In this document: one piece after another, positions 13,741-21,496 of the stretch
How positions within the stretch are numbered: the first letter of the stretch is position 1
Layout of the letters: every line of letters starts with the position of its first letter
Source of the DNA: Pseudoalteromonas sp. MMG010
GTDB taxonomy: Bacteria; Pseudomonadota; Gammaproteobacteria; Enterobacterales; Alteromonadaceae
Reading direction: 5' to 3'
Length of the DNA stretch: 52,100 nucleotides
Assembly: GCF_018100905.1 (NCBI RefSeq)
Contig: NZ_JAGJEG010000019.1
Coordinates: 1-52,100, forward strand
Translations under genes and position numbers: made by a program
The notes under the pieces: generated by a model
Told to the model about the DNA's origin: nothing
Databases searched by the model: none
What the model saw: the letters and a program-made list of their open reading frames with translations, nothing else

Positions 13741-14155
13741 TTATGGGATCCTACTTAAACCAAACCAGTAAACTTCAAAAGGGAGCGTATTCTACCTAGA
13801 AATGAGCAGAAGATAAATGATTAAACTGTACTCAAGATCTAACTAAGTGATCTCTAATAATATAAAGATCTTTTTAAAGAGATCTTTTAATACTATTACT
13901 ATTAGTGATCAGGTTTTCTGTTGATAAGCATTGCTTCTTCACTTAAAACAGCATGTTAGATCCGATCTAAAGGTGTTAATATGATCGGATCTACAGGCAA
14001 ATAAGCTCTGACCAAAATGGCTACTTATGCACAGGGGGTTATTCATTGGATCTTATCCAATGGATAATCATGGTTAAAAAAGCAGTTTGATCAGCGGTTA
14101 TCCACAAAAGTTATTAAATTATTAGCAAATTGTGGGTAACTTTATTAATTCGTTT
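13741..14155. other. oriC: Chromosomal replication origin oriC (E. coli type, mnmG-mioC)
   Basis: A gene-free 415 bp gap in the same mnmG/mioC context as E. coli oriC. Twelve GATC sites fall between 13747 and 14092, where about one would be expected by chance. DnaA-box-like 9-mers are TTATCAACA (13919-13927, minus; R1 position), TTATGCACA (14025-14033), TTATCCAAT (14053-14061), TTATCCATT (14059-14067, minus), the perfect TTATCCACA (14098-14106) and TTACCCACA (14131-14139, minus). An AT-rich unwinding element with 13-mers lies on the left at 13836-13893. Layout and orientation follow E. coli: DUE next to mnmG, R4-like box next to mioC. Dense GATC implies Dam/SeqA control. Confidence 0.93.
13836..13893. 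other. DNA unwinding element of oriC (13-mer repeats)
   Basis: A very AT-rich segment containing GATCT-led 13-mers: GATCTCTAATAAT (13849-13861), GATCTTTTTAAAG (13867-13879) and GATCTTTTAATAC (13881-13893), with a weaker copy at 13836. They resemble the E. coli L/M/R 13-mers (consensus GATCTNTTNTTTT), where DnaA-ATP opens the duplex. Confidence 0.82.
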
Positions 14156-14608
14156 TTATCCTAATAATCCTGATTTTTCTATCCACGAATCTAACCATAC
14201 TAATGCGGTATCTTCTGGTAGTGCTTCATCTAAAATATTTAACTCTAATCGTTCATCTATTCGCGTAGCGCCTTTACTTGCTAGTAAGTCATCTACTTTG
14301 CGCCCAGCTAAGTTGTATGTATCGTAGCTTGTATCGCCTAAACCGATCACCGTATATTTTAGGCTTGGTAAGTTATTGCATTGAGACAATTCATCAATAA
14401 AACGAATTAAGTTTTCAGGGTAATCACCAGCCCCATAGGTTGAAGTGCATACCAACCAAGTTGTATCAGTATGATTTATTTCACTAAATACTGGCTGATC
14501 ATGAAGAATAGACACCACTCCTTGATCATTAAGTTTATCGTTTAATTGCTCTGCGACATACTCGGCAGATCCCATTTGACTGCCTACAATAATGTTTACT
14601 GATTCCAT
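14156..14608 (-). CDS. mioC: Flavodoxin-like protein MioC
   Basis: A 150 aa single-domain FMN-binding flavodoxin. The N-terminal phosphate loop is IIVGSQMGSAEYVAEQL, with the FMN-binding loops CTSTYGAGDYPEN and GLGDTSYDTYN. The E. coli homologue acts as an electron carrier and has been linked to biotin synthase; that role is not proven here. The gene is transcribed straight into oriC, whose last DnaA-like box is 17 bp past the stop, as in E. coli, where DnaA represses mioC transcription. DnaA-box-like sites upstream (14686, 14919, 15109) may do the same here. Confidence 0.93.
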   Translation of the reverse strand: MESVNIIVGSQMGSAEYVAEQLNDKLNDQGVVSILHDQPVFSEINHTDTTWLVCTSTYGAGDYPENLIRFIDELSQCNNLPSLKYTVIGLGDTSYDTYNLAGRKVDDLLASKGATRIDERLELNILDEALPEDTALVWLDSWIEKSGLLG

Positions 14609-15419
14609 ATATTTAGATGATCATCTTGCTGTTTTATATTGTAATGATAACTGACTGACTTAAACAGTAAAGTGAAGAGTATTATTTTGGATAACTTTTT
14701 TAGTGCTTTTATTAGACTATTGCCTATAAGTTTAATTAAGTTGATGATTATAATAAAAATAATTTTATTAAATTAGCTTATTATCTTGGGTTAAGCTGTT
14801 TATAAGTTTGGGGAAAGTTCTGATTAAATAATCAATAATACTCTTACACTACCGATTTAAAGTAATAAATACAGAGATGACGAATAAATTTACGACGTGG
14901 TAATCCGATAGATCATAATGTGGATATAAAGCCTGTTAATAACTTATTTTAACGATCAATAAAAGTATAATAAAAACGGATCTATTTTTTAGATCTAAGT
15001 AAAAAATCGATTTTTTATTAAAATTAATACTCTTTTTTAAGAAGAACCTTCAATAACGCTAAAAAAATAAGCCAATTTACGACTCTAATTTGACAAAAAT
15101 CATACAAATGTGGATAACTAATTTTGAATTAGTATTTTATATACAGATAAAAAGAAGGGGTTTTTGGTTTTTTAAGGAAAGTATTTGTATCTTTATCCAT
15201 TTTTAAATGGATTGTCTTACGTTTTACACTGGCCTTATTACTGATAAAGCTGATAAATATCGAGTATAAATCAACCAGTATTAACCGTTTTTTATTTGTA
15301 AACAGGCTTTAAATTAGTCATATTTAAGTGGTAATAATACGCTATTTTTTATTTTGCTACCCGAGTATAAAAATTACTTTATAAACGCATATTATAAAAT
15401 TACAGGATTTTTAGGCAGC
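14609..15419. other. Long AT-rich gene-free region beside oriC with DnaA boxes
   Basis: More than 800 bp without any plausible gene, much AT-richer than its surroundings. It holds a perfect DnaA box TGTGGATAA (15109-15117) and near-matches TTTGGATAA (14686-14694), TGTGGATAT (14919-14927) and TTATCCATT (15193-15201). A 13-mer GATCTATTTTTTA (14979-14991) matches the E. coli DUE consensus at 12 of 13 positions, and there are five GATC sites. AAAAAATCGATTTTTT (15001-15016) is a perfect 16 bp palindrome. The mioC promoter must lie in here. It may be an extension of the origin or simply a permissive AT-rich spacer. Confidence 0.55.
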
Positions 15420-15443
15420 AAAAAGGGCACTCAATGTGCCCTT
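15420..15443 (-). terminator. Rho-independent terminator of mnmE
   Basis: The stem AAGGGCAC/GTGCCCTT (15423-15430 with 15436-15443) has a 5-nt loop and five T on the minus strand. It lies about 30 bp past the mnmE stop. Confidence 0.88.
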
Positions 15444-15472
15444 AAACTTTAAAAAAAGTACGTTTAATGGTT

Positions 15473-16837
15473 TTATTTACCGATACAAAATGAGCTAAAT
15501 ATTTTACCTAATAGATCATCCGAACTAAATTCTCCGGTAATTTCATTTAAAAACTGTTGTGTTAAACGTAGTTCTTCAGCCAGTATTTCACCGGCAATAT
15601 GCATTTCTAACTGTGTTTTACCAGTGTCTAAGTGATGAGCTGCACTTGCTAATGCATCAAGGTGGCGACGGCGTGCCATAAAACCACCTTCGGTTGCACC
15701 TTGAAACCCTATACATTCTTTTAAGTGAGTACGAACTAACTCTATACCTTCTGAATTTTTAGCACTTAAACTAATAACAGGGTACTGTTGTTGTTCGTTT
15801 ATACCGACCTGATCTCCCGATAAATCGGCTTTATTTCGGATCACAGTAACGCCCATACCGCTGGGGAGCTTAGCCATAAACTCAGGCCAAATAACATGAG
15901 GGTCGGTGTCATGTGTATCAGTACCATCAAGCATAAACAGAACGCGATCAGCTTGGCTTATTTCATCCCATGCACGCTCAATTCCTATTTGTTCTACTTT
16001 GTCTGGGCTTTCTCTAAGGCCTGCGGTATCAATAATATGTAAAGGCATACCATCGATATGAATATGTTCACGTAATACATCACGTGTGGTGCCAGCTATT
16101 TCAGTAACGATAGCGGCTTCTCGTCCTGCCAATGCATTCAGTAGGCTTGATTTGCCTGCATTGGGTCTGCCTGCGATCACAACCCGCATCCCTTCGCGCA
16201 TGATACTGCCTTGCTTAGCTTGGCTGGTAACGGAGTGAAGTTGAGATATTATTGCGTTTAAATCATTGCCCACTTTACCATCAGATAAAAAATCAATTTC
16301 TTCATCTGGAAAGTCGATGGCTGCTTCTACATACATGCGAAGATGAATTACTTTTTCTACTAAGGTTTCTATTTGCTTAGAAAACTCGCCTTGTAAGGAT
16401 TGTAAGGCACTTTTAGCAGCTTGTTCGCTTGTTGCATTAATGAGGTCGGCTATGGCTTCTGCTTGAGTTAAATCAAGTTTATCGTTCATAAAAGCACGTT
16501 CGGAAAATTCGCCTGGTTTAGCTAAACGAACGCCGTTAATTTGGCTTATTTCTTTTAATAACATATCAAGTACAACAGGGCCGCCATGACCTTGTAATTC
16601 AAGTACGTCTTCGCCAGTAAATGAGTTAGGGCCTGCAAAAAATATAGCAATACCTTGGTCTAGTTGCTCGCCAGTTAAGCTTTTAAATGGTACATAATCG
16701 GCATAGCGAACTTTAGGTACTTTACCTATTATTTTTTCAGCTACGCTTTTAGCTAAACTTCCTGATACGCGAATAATACCAACACCACCTCGTCCGGGAG
16801 CTGTTGCTTGTGCTGCAATTGTATCTTGATTAATCAT
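15473..16837 (-). CDS. mnmE: tRNA modification GTPase MnmE
   Basis: K+-activated GTPase (TrmE) that works with MnmG to modify wobble uridines. It is 454 aa. The N-terminal tetrahydrofolate-binding domain begins [22 protein letters not shown] domain inserted in the helical domain has P-loop GRPNAGKS at 223-230, DTAGLR and NKAD. The protein ends in the invariant FCIGK, with the catalytic cysteine at 452. It faces yidC on the same strand, 135 bp downstream of it with a terminator between, so it likely has its own promoter. Confidence 0.97.
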   Translation of the reverse strand: MINQDTIAAQATAPGRGGVGIIRVSGSLAKSVAEKIIGKVPKVRYADYVPFKSLTGEQLDQGIAIFFAGPNSFTGEDVLELQGHGGPVVLDMLLKEISQINGVRLAKPGEFSERAFMNDKLDLTQAEAIADLINATSEQAAKSALQSLQGEFSKQIETLVEKVIHLRMYVEAAIDFPDEEIDFLSDGKVGNDLNAIISQLHSVTSQAKQGSIMREGMRVVIAGRPNAGKSSLLNALAGREAAIVTEIAGTTRDVLREHIHIDGMPLHIIDTAGLRESPDKVEQIGIERAWDEISQADRVLFMLDGTDTHDTDPHVIWPEFMAKLPSGMGVTVIRNKADLSGDQVGINEQQQYPVISLSAKNSEGIELVRTHLKECIGFQGATEGGFMARRRHLDALASAAHHLDTGKTQLEMHIAGEILAEELRLTQQFLNEITGEFSSDDLLGKIFSSFCIGK

Positions 16838-16931
16838 GTTATTTTATTTGCCAATTTTACGAATAACGATAAGAGCATATTGTAACCTATGGCTTAAGTA
16901 GTCGCGAATACCTTAGTAAAAAAAGGGCAAT

Positions 16932-16959
16932 AAAAAAGGCGACCTAAGTCGCCTTTTTT
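16932..16959. terminator. Bidirectional-type terminator after yidC
   Basis: An 11 bp stem, AAAAAGGCGAC/GTCGCCTTTTT (16933-16943 with 16948-16958), has a 4-nt loop and A/T runs on both sides. On the minus strand it ends the rpmH-rnpA-yidD-yidC unit. Confidence 0.92.
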
Positions 16960-16972
16960 AGTAAGTGGCTTA

Positions 16973-18607
16973 TTAGCCTCTCACTTTAATACCTTTCTTT
17001 TCCATACCGCGGTAAATGTAAAGCATTTGCGCAATTGAAATTAAGTTTGAAACCAACCAGTAAAGTACTAAACCAGATTGGAAGAACAAGAAAAATACTG
17101 AGAAGATAACCGGCATAAAGGTCATCATTTTCTGTTGCATTGGATCGGTTACTGTCATCGGTTGCAGCTTTTGTGTCACAAACATACTTGCACCAAATAA
17201 TATTGGTAATATGAAGTACGGGTCTTTTGCTGATAAGTCAGTTAACCAGAAAATAAATTCAGCATGGCGAAGTTCTGTCGATTCTAAAAATACATAGAAT
17301 AAGCCTAAGAAAATTGGCATTTGTAGCAAAATAGGGAAACAGCCACCCATAGGGTTTACTTTTTCTTTGCGGTACATTTCCATTGTAGCTTGGCCGAACT
17401 TCTGGCGATCGTCACCATATTTCTCTTTTAGTGCAGCCATTTTTGGCTGTAGGGCACGCATTTTAGCCATTGAGGTATATTGCGCTTTAGTAAGTGGGTA
17501 CATTAGTGATTTAACGATAACGGTGATCGCTATAATTGCCACACCCCAGTTACCTAAAATGCTGTGCAACCATTTTAGTAATTCAAATAAAGGTTGTGAA
17601 ATAAACCATAACCAACCGTAATCTACTGTTAGATCTAAATCAGGATGAAGTGCTTCTAGTACATCCGATTCTTTAGGACCCATATAGTATGTAGCAGATA
17701 TAGTTTGTTGAGAACCTGCAGCAATATTTACTGCCGGTGCTTTAGTACCGATAATTGCAGCATTATTTCCAGTGATTAAACTGTAAATACTATTATTTTG
17801 TTCTTGATTCGGTACCCATGCACTTACAAAGTAATGTTGAATAAATGCAACATAACCACCTTGAGTGCTTTTAGTAAGATTTTTTTCAGCCATATCAGAA
17901 AAACTGTATTTTTCGTATGGTTCATCATCTGTACCGTAAGCTGCACCTAGGTAGTTTTGTTCTACTAAGCTGCCTTTTTCTTGTACCGTACGTTTTATTT
18001 GAGTATATAACTGTACTTGAATTGGGTTGCTGGTGGTGTTGTTAACTGTGTATTCTAAAGCGACATCGTATTGTCCTTTTTTAAATACATAAGTTTTTAC
18101 GAAGTTAACACCATTGCTATCAGTAAACTGTAATGGCACACGAAGTTCATCACCAGATAAAGTGTAGCTTTGTTGTTCGCTATGATAAGTGGGTCTACCT
18201 TTAACGGTTTCATCTGGGCCGTTTAAACCAATTAATCCACTTTGAGAAAAATATTGATTCCCATCAAATTCACCCAATAGCATAAAAGGAGTATCGTTAC
18301 CTTTTACTTCTTCATATTGAAGTAAATCGGATTCGACAATATCACCGCCATTCGTATCTATTTTTACAGTAAATACATCGGTAGTTATCTCAATAACCGA
18401 ACGCTTTGCTGATGTTGATGTCGTTGGCAATCCATTATCAGATGAAGACGGTATAAAGTCGTCTGACTCAGGTGATATTGCTTGTTGTGTTTGTGTAGTG
18501 GCACTAGGATCGACTTTAGGCGCATTGTAATCATTATTCCATTCTTGAAATAATAAAAACGATACAAGCATTAGGCCGATGAATAAAAACGTGCGTTGCG
18601 ATTCCAT
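16973..18607 (-). CDS. yidC: Membrane protein insertase YidC
   Basis: Inserts and folds inner membrane proteins, alone or with SecYEG. ATP synthase subunit c, encoded in this window, is a known client in E. coli. The 544 aa protein has an N-terminal TM anchor (RTFLFIGLMLVSFLLFQEW), a large periplasmic beta-domain (about residues 60-340) and a C-terminal five-TM core. The core carries TKAQYTSMAKMRALQPKMAA in the cytosolic hairpin and NPMGGCFPILLQMPIFLGLF. It follows yidD by 8 bp, so the two are presumably coupled. Confidence 0.97.
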   Translation of the reverse strand: MESQRTFLFIGLMLVSFLLFQEWNNDYNAPKVDPSATTQTQQAISPESDDFIPSSSDNGLPTTSTSAKRSVIEITTDVFTVKIDTNGGDIVESDLLQYEEVKGNDTPFMLLGEFDGNQYFSQSGLIGLNGPDETVKGRPTYHSEQQSYTLSGDELRVPLQFTDSNGVNFVKTYVFKKGQYDVALEYTVNNTTSNPIQVQLYTQIKRTVQEKGSLVEQNYLGAAYGTDDEPYEKYSFSDMAEKNLTKSTQGGYVAFIQHYFVSAWVPNQEQNNSIYSLITGNNAAIIGTKAPAVNIAAGSQQTISATYYMGPKESDVLEALHPDLDLTVDYGWLWFISQPLFELLKWLHSILGNWGVAIIAITVIVKSLMYPLTKAQYTSMAKMRALQPKMAALKEKYGDDRQKFGQATMEMYRKEKVNPMGGCFPILLQMPIFLGLFYVFLESTELRHAEFIFWLTDLSAKDPYFILPILFGASMFVTQKLQPMTVTDPMQQKMMTFMPVIFSVFFLFFQSGLVLYWLVSNLISIAQMLYIYRGMEKKGIKVRG

Positions 18608-18615
18608 AACAGCTC

Positions 18616-18891
18616 TTATTTCTCGTGTTGGTGGTTAATATGGGTTACTTTTTCAGGTACGGGGTCATCCCCACCCGAATGCAAAGGATGGCATTTTAAT
18701 ATTCGTTTTAACGCAAGCCAACTTCCTTTTAATGCACCATGCAAATTAATTGCTTGAATAGCATAACTGGAGCAGGTTGGGTTAAAGCGACAATGCGGAC
18801 CTAATAGTGGGCTAATCCACTTTTGATAACCTTGAATAAAAAAAACTAATACTTGTTTTGGTAAAGCAACAAGTGGTTTCAGTAACCTCAT
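18616..18891 (-). CDS. yidD: Membrane protein insertion efficiency factor YidD
   Basis: A 91 aa member of the YidD family (HlyA family) with an amphipathic N-terminal helix ([20 protein letters not shown]) and the three-cysteine core [11 protein letters not shown] plus the later KCHP. It assists YidC-dependent insertion in E. coli. The gene lies between rnpA and yidC in the near-universal rpmH-rnpA-yidD-yidC cluster. Here a 125 bp gap separates it from rnpA, larger than the overlap seen in many genomes. Confidence 0.94.
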   Translation of the reverse strand: MRLLKPLVALPKQVLVFFIQGYQKWISPLLGPHCRFNPTCSSYAIQAINLHGALKGSWLALKRILKCHPLHSGGDDPVPEKVTHINHQHEK

Positions 18892-19016
18892 GATGTTTAT
18901 ACCTCTGCAAAAAATTAGTGAGTAATTACCATGTAAATAAAGGATATTTTAATGTCTTTATATGCATGATTAAAAGGTGAGCTAAAGATACCCTAATTAA
19001 CCCAATATTTCTATTG

Positions 19017-19442
19017 CTATCGGGTTTGTTTATTCGATTTAGCTGATTTGTTAGGGCGTTTTTTAAAAGGAGGTGGTTTAGGTGCACCAGGTTTACAGCG
19101 TTCATTAATTTTACGCCACAACTTCGTAAGTTGTTTTGTAATTTCTTCGTTCGATTGCTCATCAATACCGGTTTTAACCATTAACACAATATCGATATTA
19201 TCAATGTTATGTTTATTTAAACGAAAACTTTCGCGAGCAAGTCGTTTAATACGGTTTCGTTGGCATGCTTTTTTTACACGTTTTTTAGCAACAGTTAAGC
19301 CTAACCGTGGATTATCAAGGTCATTTGGTTTTGCTAATAAAGTAAATAAAGGAGTAGCGGCCCGAGCGGGTTCATTAAATATGCGAGAGTAATGCGAGGG
19401 AGTTAACAGACGTAACTCCCTGCCAAAGTTAAAGTCTTCCAC
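19017..19442 (-). CDS. rnpA: Ribonuclease P protein component
   Basis: Basic protein cofactor of RNase P, which trims the 5' ends of pre-tRNAs. The core domain has the RNR motif ACQRNRIKRLARESFR and the PRLGLTVAKKRVKKA strand-helix. At 141 aa it is about 20 residues longer than the E. coli protein because of a Lys/Pro-rich C-terminal tail (CKPGAPKPPPFKKRPNKSAK). The start is GTG, seven bases after the rpmH stop, so translation is likely coupled to rpmH. Confidence 0.95.
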   Translation of the reverse strand: MEDFNFGRELRLLTPSHYSRIFNEPARAATPLFTLLAKPNDLDNPRLGLTVAKKRVKKACQRNRIKRLARESFRLNKHNIDNIDIVLMVKTGIDEQSNEEITKQLTKLWRKINERCKPGAPKPPPFKKRPNKSAKSNKQTR

Positions 19443-19449
19443 TTATATA

Positions 19450-19584
19450 TTAAGCAGAAAGAACTTTACGGCCTTTAGCACGACGACGAGCTAATACTTT
19501 ACGGCCATTTACAGTTGCCATGCGAGCACGGAAACCGTGAGCACGTTTGCGTTTTAAAACGCTAGGTTGAAAAGTTCTTTTCAT
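19450..19584 (-). CDS. rpmH: 50S ribosomal protein L34
   Basis: A 44-codon gene that is easily missed by length cut-offs. The product begins [19 protein letters not shown] and continues with [19 protein letters not shown] before ending VLSA. This is the near-invariant L34 sequence, a small very basic protein of the large subunit. A GGATGGA ribosome site lies ahead of the ATG. It is the first gene of the rpmH-rnpA-yidD-yidC unit and lies back to back with dnaA, as in most bacteria. Confidence 0.98.
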
Positions 19585-19666
19585 TACAATTCCATCCGAT
19601 CGGTTAAAGTTAAAACATCCTATGCAGGTCGCGATCCTGGCACAGGTGCCATTGCGAGCGCGAGAT

Positions 19667-19693
19667 ATTATAGAAGGACGAAGTAAAAGTCAA
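19667..19693 (-). promoter_or_regulatory. Candidate rpmH promoter
   Basis: Minus-strand TTGACT (19688-19693) and TATAAT (19667-19672) with a short 15 bp spacer, followed by a GC-rich discriminator (CTCGCGCTCGC) of the kind found at stringently controlled ribosomal promoters. It is about 80 bp upstream of rpmH. Confidence 0.6.
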
Positions 19694-19956
19694 TGCTAAT
19701 TACACTACAAGCACCTTTAATAGTACCGATCGTTATTTATGATCGCTTAGGATCATCATATATATAGAGTTTTCCACAAGGCTTGTTCACAAAGTGAATA
19801 AAAGCATGGGAAAAGTAAGTTAGATCGTAAATTTAGGTCGCGATCTTATGTCGATTTTGTTATGATCAATAATCACCCGGTAAATTAAAAGTCTTTAAAA
19901 AACATTGGTTTATATTGTTTATACAGTTTTATCAACAATTTTATTAAAATCAGTCT

Positions 19957-19985
19957 TTTACTTGTGGATAAAGTAACGTCATAAT
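19957..19985 (+). promoter_or_regulatory. Candidate dnaA promoter overlapped by a DnaA box
   Basis: TTTACT (19957-19962) and CATAAT (19980-19985) are 17 bp apart. The perfect DnaA box at 19963-19971 occupies the spacer, so DnaA binding would block polymerase. This is the expected arrangement for autorepression. Confidence 0.6.
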
Positions 19986-20091
19986 GTATGGTCTTATGCC
20001 GTAAACTTGGCAATTTAAACGTATTTATTGTATGAAAATCAATCATATAAAAATATGTGTGAATAAAAATTATATCTTTGGGAGTTTTACT

Positions 20092-21483
20092 GTGTATCTG
20101 TCGGTTTGGCAAAGTTGTTTATATGTATTGCAAGATGAACTGCCTTCGCAGCAGTTCAGTATGTGGGTAAGACCACTTCAAGCAGAAAGTACCGAAGATA
20201 CCTTGACCATTTATGCACCAAATAGATTTGTGCTAGATTGGGTTAGAGAAAAGTACCTAAATAGAATTAACGAATTATTAGTAGAAATTTGTGGTGATGA
20301 AGCACCAGAGTTACGTTTTGATGTGGGCAGTAAGCCGCTAGGTAATACTCAATCAGCCCCTGTTAATGAAACTCAAGCGGCGTCAACTAACGCACCACAA
20401 ACAGTTAAACAGCAACCTCAAAAAGTAAAAGAGGTTGTTGAACCTGCACCTAAATCTAATTACAAACCAAATATTAAAGAAAATTATACTTTTGATAGCT
20501 TTGTTGAAGGTAAATCTAATCAGTTAGCAAAAGCTGCAGCGACACAAGTGGCAGATAATCCTGGTTCTGCATTTAACCCTGTATTTATATACGGGGGGAC
20601 TGGATTAGGTAAAACGCACTTATTACATGCGGTTGGCAATGGTATAATTGCAAATAAACCCGATGCAAAAATTGTATATATGCATTCTGAACGCTTTGTA
20701 CAAGATATGGTTAAGGCACTGCAAAATAATGCAATTGAAGAGTTTAAGCGTTATTACCGTAGTGTTGATGCCTTAATGATTGATGATATCCAATTTTTTG
20801 CAAATAAAGAGCGATCACAAGAAGAGTTTTTTCATACTTTTAATGCGCTTCTTGAAGGTAACCAGCAAATTATTTTAACTTCAGATCGATACCCTAAAGA
20901 AATTGAAGGCGTAGAAGATCGTTTAAAATCTCGTTTCGGTTGGGGCTTAACTATTGCAATTGAGCCACCAGAACTTGAAACTCGCGTTGCTATTTTAATG
21001 AAAAAAGCACAGCAGAGTAAAATTAACTTACCACACGAAGTTGCTTTTTTTATTGCTAAAAAATTACGTTCTAATGTTCGTGAGTTAGAAGGGGCATTAA
21101 ATCGTGTTATTGCCAATGCTAATTTCACTGGCCGTCCTATTTCTATCGACTTTGTTAAAGAAGCTTTGCGTGACTTATTAGCATTACAAGATAAATTAGT
21201 TACCATAGATAACATTCAACGTACTGTTGCCGAATACTATAGAATACGGGTGTCAGATTTATTATCTAAGCGTCGTAGTCGCTCTGTAGCAAGACCAAGA
21301 CAAGTTGCTATGGCGTTGTCTAAAGAATTAACTAATCACAGTTTACCGGAGATTGGGGATGCCTTTGGTGGACGCGATCATACAACGGTACTGCATGCCT
21401 GTAGAAAAGTTAAATCGCTTCGTGATGAAAGCCACGAAGTAAAAGAAGATTATCAAAATTTAATAAGAACATTGTCATCTTAG
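20092..21483 (+). CDS. dnaA: Chromosomal replication initiator DnaA
   Basis: AAA+ initiator that binds DnaA boxes, melts oriC and loads DnaB. It is 463 aa from a GTG start, chosen because GGGAG lies 7 nt ahead and the protein then begins like E. coli DnaA ([20 protein letters not shown]). Upstream in-frame ATGs would add 20 residues with no family match. It has domain I, a variable linker (about residues 85-120), an AAA+ domain with Walker A GGTGLGKT at 168-175 and Walker [10 protein letters not shown]. The C-terminal DNA-binding domain IV ends with the signature [15 protein letters not shown]. First gene of the dnaA-dnaN-recF-gyrB cluster. Confidence 0.98.
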   Translation: MYLSVWQSCLYVLQDELPSQQFSMWVRPLQAESTEDTLTIYAPNRFVLDWVREKYLNRINELLVEICGDEAPELRFDVGSKPLGNTQSAPVNETQAASTNAPQTVKQQPQKVKEVVEPAPKSNYKPNIKENYTFDSFVEGKSNQLAKAAATQVADNPGSAFNPVFIYGGTGLGKTHLLHAVGNGIIANKPDAKIVYMHSERFVQDMVKALQNNAIEEFKRYYRSVDALMIDDIQFFANKERSQEEFFHTFNALLEGNQQIILTSDRYPKEIEGVEDRLKSRFGWGLTIAIEPPELETRVAILMKKAQQSKINLPHEVAFFIAKKLRSNVRELEGALNRVIANANFTGRPISIDFVKEALRDLLALQDKLVTIDNIQRTVAEYYRIRVSDLLSKRRSRSVARPRQVAMALSKELTNHSLPEIGDAFGGRDHTTVLHACRKVKSLRDESHEVKEDYQNLIRTLSS

Positions 21484-21496
21484 GGCTGACTTTATT

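Larger units (their letters stand above)
19585..20091. promoter_or_regulatory. rpmH-dnaA divergent control region with DnaA boxes and GATC cluster
   Basis: 507 bp between divergent genes. DnaA-box-like sites are TTTTCCACA (19770-19778), TTATCAACA (19929-19937) and the perfect TGTGGATAA (19963-19971, minus orientation of TTATCCACA). Eight GATC sites lie between 19598 and 19867. This position is where Pseudomonas and Bacillus carry their origins. In E. coli-type genomes it is the autoregulated dnaA promoter. Here it could be both a promoter region and a secondary origin-like locus. Confidence 0.7.

Noticed and set aside
16080..16095. CACGTG cores in mnmE and other genes as parS candidates
   Set aside because: The flanking bases do not match TGTTYC/GRAACA; only the two sites in recF do.
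18926..19165. 79-codon minus-strand frame overlapping the end of rnpA
   Set aside because: It is out of frame with rnpA, has no ribosome site and its composition follows the overlapped gene.
20032..20091. Extended DnaA N terminus from an upstream ATG
   Set aside because: Those 20 codons overlap promoter elements, and the GTG at 20092 has a ribosome site and matches family starts.
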